A DNA stretch of 14,204 nt from an uncultured Anaerolineaceae bacterium (GTDB taxonomy: Bacteria; Chloroflexota; Anaerolineae; Anaerolineales; Anaerolineaceae). Below, piece after piece: positions 13,159 to 14,204 of this stretch. The position numbers and the translations under genes are program-made. A model generated the notes under the pieces. That model saw only the letters and a list, made by a program, of their open reading frames with translations, was not told the DNA's origin and made no database searches. Positions within the stretch are counted from its first letter, which is position 1. Each line of letters opens with the position of its first letter. The DNA is taken from assembly GCA_937890875.1 (NCBI GenBank), contig CALAEB010000593.1, forward strand, positions 1 through 14,204. Reading direction: 5' to 3'.

Positions 13159-14204
13159 TTATATCAACCGGTCATGAATTTCGCGGATAAACGCCGTGGT
13201 TGAAACGGGCTGCGGCTCGACCCCTTCGTAAAGCCCGGCAAGATCCCGGGTGCAGATTCCCTCATCCAGCGCCTGCACAACACAGTTTTCCAGTTTGCGG
13301 GAAAATTCGATTAATTCCCGGTTTCCATCCAGTTCCCCGCGTTTTGCCAGCGCTCCGGACCAGGCAAAGATTGTCGCCACAGGATTGGTGGAGGTCTCTT
13401 CCCCTTTCAGATAACGGTAGTAATGCCGGGTAACCGTGCCGTGAGCCGCTTCATATTCAAATTTCCCGTCCGGGCTGACCAGAACGCTGGTCATCATCGC
13501 CAGTGAACCAAACGCTGTTGAGACCATGTCCGACATGACGTCTCCGTCATAATTTTTACAGGCCCAGATGAATCCGCCTTCTGAGCGGATGACCCGCGCG
13601 ATTGCGTCATCAATCAGCGTATAAAAATAAGTGATGCCGGCTTTCGAAAAGGCTTCCCGATATTCCTGTTCAAAAATTTCCGCGAAAATCGCCTTAAATG
13701 TACCATCATATTTTTTGGAGATGGTATCTTTGGCGGAGAACCAAAGATCCTGCTTTGCGGCCAACGCGTATTGGAAGCAGGCGTGGGCAAAAGAACGGAT
13801 AGATGAATCTTTATTAAATGTCCCTTGCAGGACACCGGGACATTCATATTCATAAATGGTTTCACGGAAAGTTGTTCCGTCCTCACCGGTAAAAATCAGC
13901 TCCGCTTTACCTTTCCCCGGGACACGATATTCTGTTCCGCGGTAAACATCCCCGTACGCATGACGGGCAATCGTGATCGGTTTCTTCCAGGTTTTGACAA
14001 CCGGCTTGATCCGGCTGATCAAAATCGGCGCCCGGAACACGGTTCCGTCCAGAATCGCGCGGATTGTGCCGTTCGGACTTTTCCAGATTTTTTTCAGTTT
14101 GTATTCTTCCAGGCGCTGTTCATTCGGCGTAATGGTGGCGCATTTTACGCCTACGCCGTATTTTTTGATCGCTTCACCCGCATCCGTTGTGATCCGGTCA
14201 TCAG
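13159..14204 (-). CDS. icd: NADP-dependent isocitrate dehydrogenase, eukaryotic-type (partial, N-terminus off the right edge)
   Basis: The enzyme oxidatively decarboxylates isocitrate to 2-oxoglutarate, making NADPH. The open frame runs through the window edge, giving 347 visible residues of an expected 400 or so; about 55 N-terminal residues are missing. The GTG at 14040 is internal, not the start, because family sequence (GVKCATITPNEQR, KSPNGTIRAILDGTVFR) continues upstream of it in frame. Visible functional parts include RHAYGDVYRGTEY with the catalytic Tyr, SAKDTISKKYDG with the catalytic Lys, and LIDD and YDGDVMSD with metal-binding Asp residues. The NADP-binding block runs from YEAAHGTVTRHYYRYLKG to ETSTNP and FAW. 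These match the dimeric type found in mitochondria/cytosol and many bacteria rather than the Escherichia coli type. The last 30 residues after DLAGLYEG are shorter than in animal enzymes. It is convergent with the RHH gene. Confidence 0.93.
   Translation of the reverse strand, partial: DDRITTDAGEAIKKYGVGVKCATITPNEQRLEEYKLKKIWKSPNGTIRAILDGTVFRAPILISRIKPVVKTWKKPITIARHAYGDVYRGTEYRVPGKGKAELIFTGEDGTTFRETIYEYECPGVLQGTFNKDSSIRSFAHACFQYALAAKQDLWFSAKDTISKKYDGTFKAIFAEIFEQEYREAFSKAGITYFYTLIDDAIARVIRSEGGFIWACKNYDGDVMSDMVSTAFGSLAMMTSVLVSPDGKFEYEAAHGTVTRHYYRYLKGEETSTNPVATIFAWSGALAKRGELDGNRELIEFSRKLENCVVQALDEGICTRDLAGLYEGVEPQPVSTTAFIREIHDRLI

Noticed and set aside
14038..14040. GTG as the start of isocitrate dehydrogenase
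   Set aside because: The frame stays open to the window edge and encodes conserved family sequence upstream, so the gene is partial and GTG is an internal Val codon.
1..14204. CRISPR array, tRNA, rRNA, insertion sequence or phage genes
   Set aside because: No regularly spaced repeats of CRISPR length, no tRNA cloverleaf and no transposase or phage-type protein was seen in any frame.

Overview
The window looks like chromosomal DNA of a Chloroflexota bacterium, most likely class Anaerolineae. This is inferred from protein style and gene order, not from a marker gene. The strongest hint is the zinc-ribbon/LysM protein with long Thr/Pro tracts (9176-10342). Support comes from the Tat-exported L,D-transpeptidase with SH3-like repeats and from the YbeD-like DUF493 gene. 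Base composition is moderate. No rRNA, tRNA, insertion sequence, phage gene or CRISPR array was seen.

Layout. (1) 14-2905, plus strand: a tight housekeeping operon of nrnA-like DHH phosphoesterase, truB and ribF. This is the tail of the widespread nusA-infB-rbfA-nrnA-truB-ribF neighbourhood; the upstream part lies off the left edge. (2) 2973-5900, minus strand: a tetR regulator, a CrtI/CRTISO-like FAD oxidoreductase overlapping it by 4 bases, and an exported alpha/beta-hydrolase esterase. A TTGAAT-type inverted repeat overlaps the putative tetR -10 box. (3) 6092-7472, plus strand: a DUF493/YbeD-like gene and a Tat-exported L,D-transpeptidase one base apart, ending at a strong intrinsic terminator. 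(4) 7671-8837, minus strand: hemW. (5) 9176-10342, plus strand: a membrane protein with an N-terminal zinc ribbon, two LysM domains and a C-terminal beta domain. (6) 10478-10813, minus strand: thioredoxin. (7) 10814-11511: a 698-base divergent gap with a good promoter and potential RNA stems. (8) 11512-12285, plus strand: a GntR/HutC-family regulator. (9) 12692-12895, plus strand: a 67-residue ribbon-helix-helix protein with a strong promoter and an overlapping palindrome. (10) 13159 to beyond 14204, minus strand: the C-terminal 347 residues of a eukaryotic-type NADP isocitrate dehydrogenase.

Most gene pairs in the window are convergent or divergent, and each convergent gap holds a hairpin that could stop transcription from both sides. 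Three start codons (3773, 6092, 8837) lack a Shine-Dalgarno and have a -10 hexamer 6-10 bases upstream, suggesting leaderless or near-leaderless mRNAs. The least explained parts are the tetR/oxidoreductase/esterase operon (substrate unknown), the structured gap before gntR, the repeat-bearing gap 8838-9175, and the orphan ribbon-helix-helix gene. I did not find a clearly novel multi-gene defence or mobile system.
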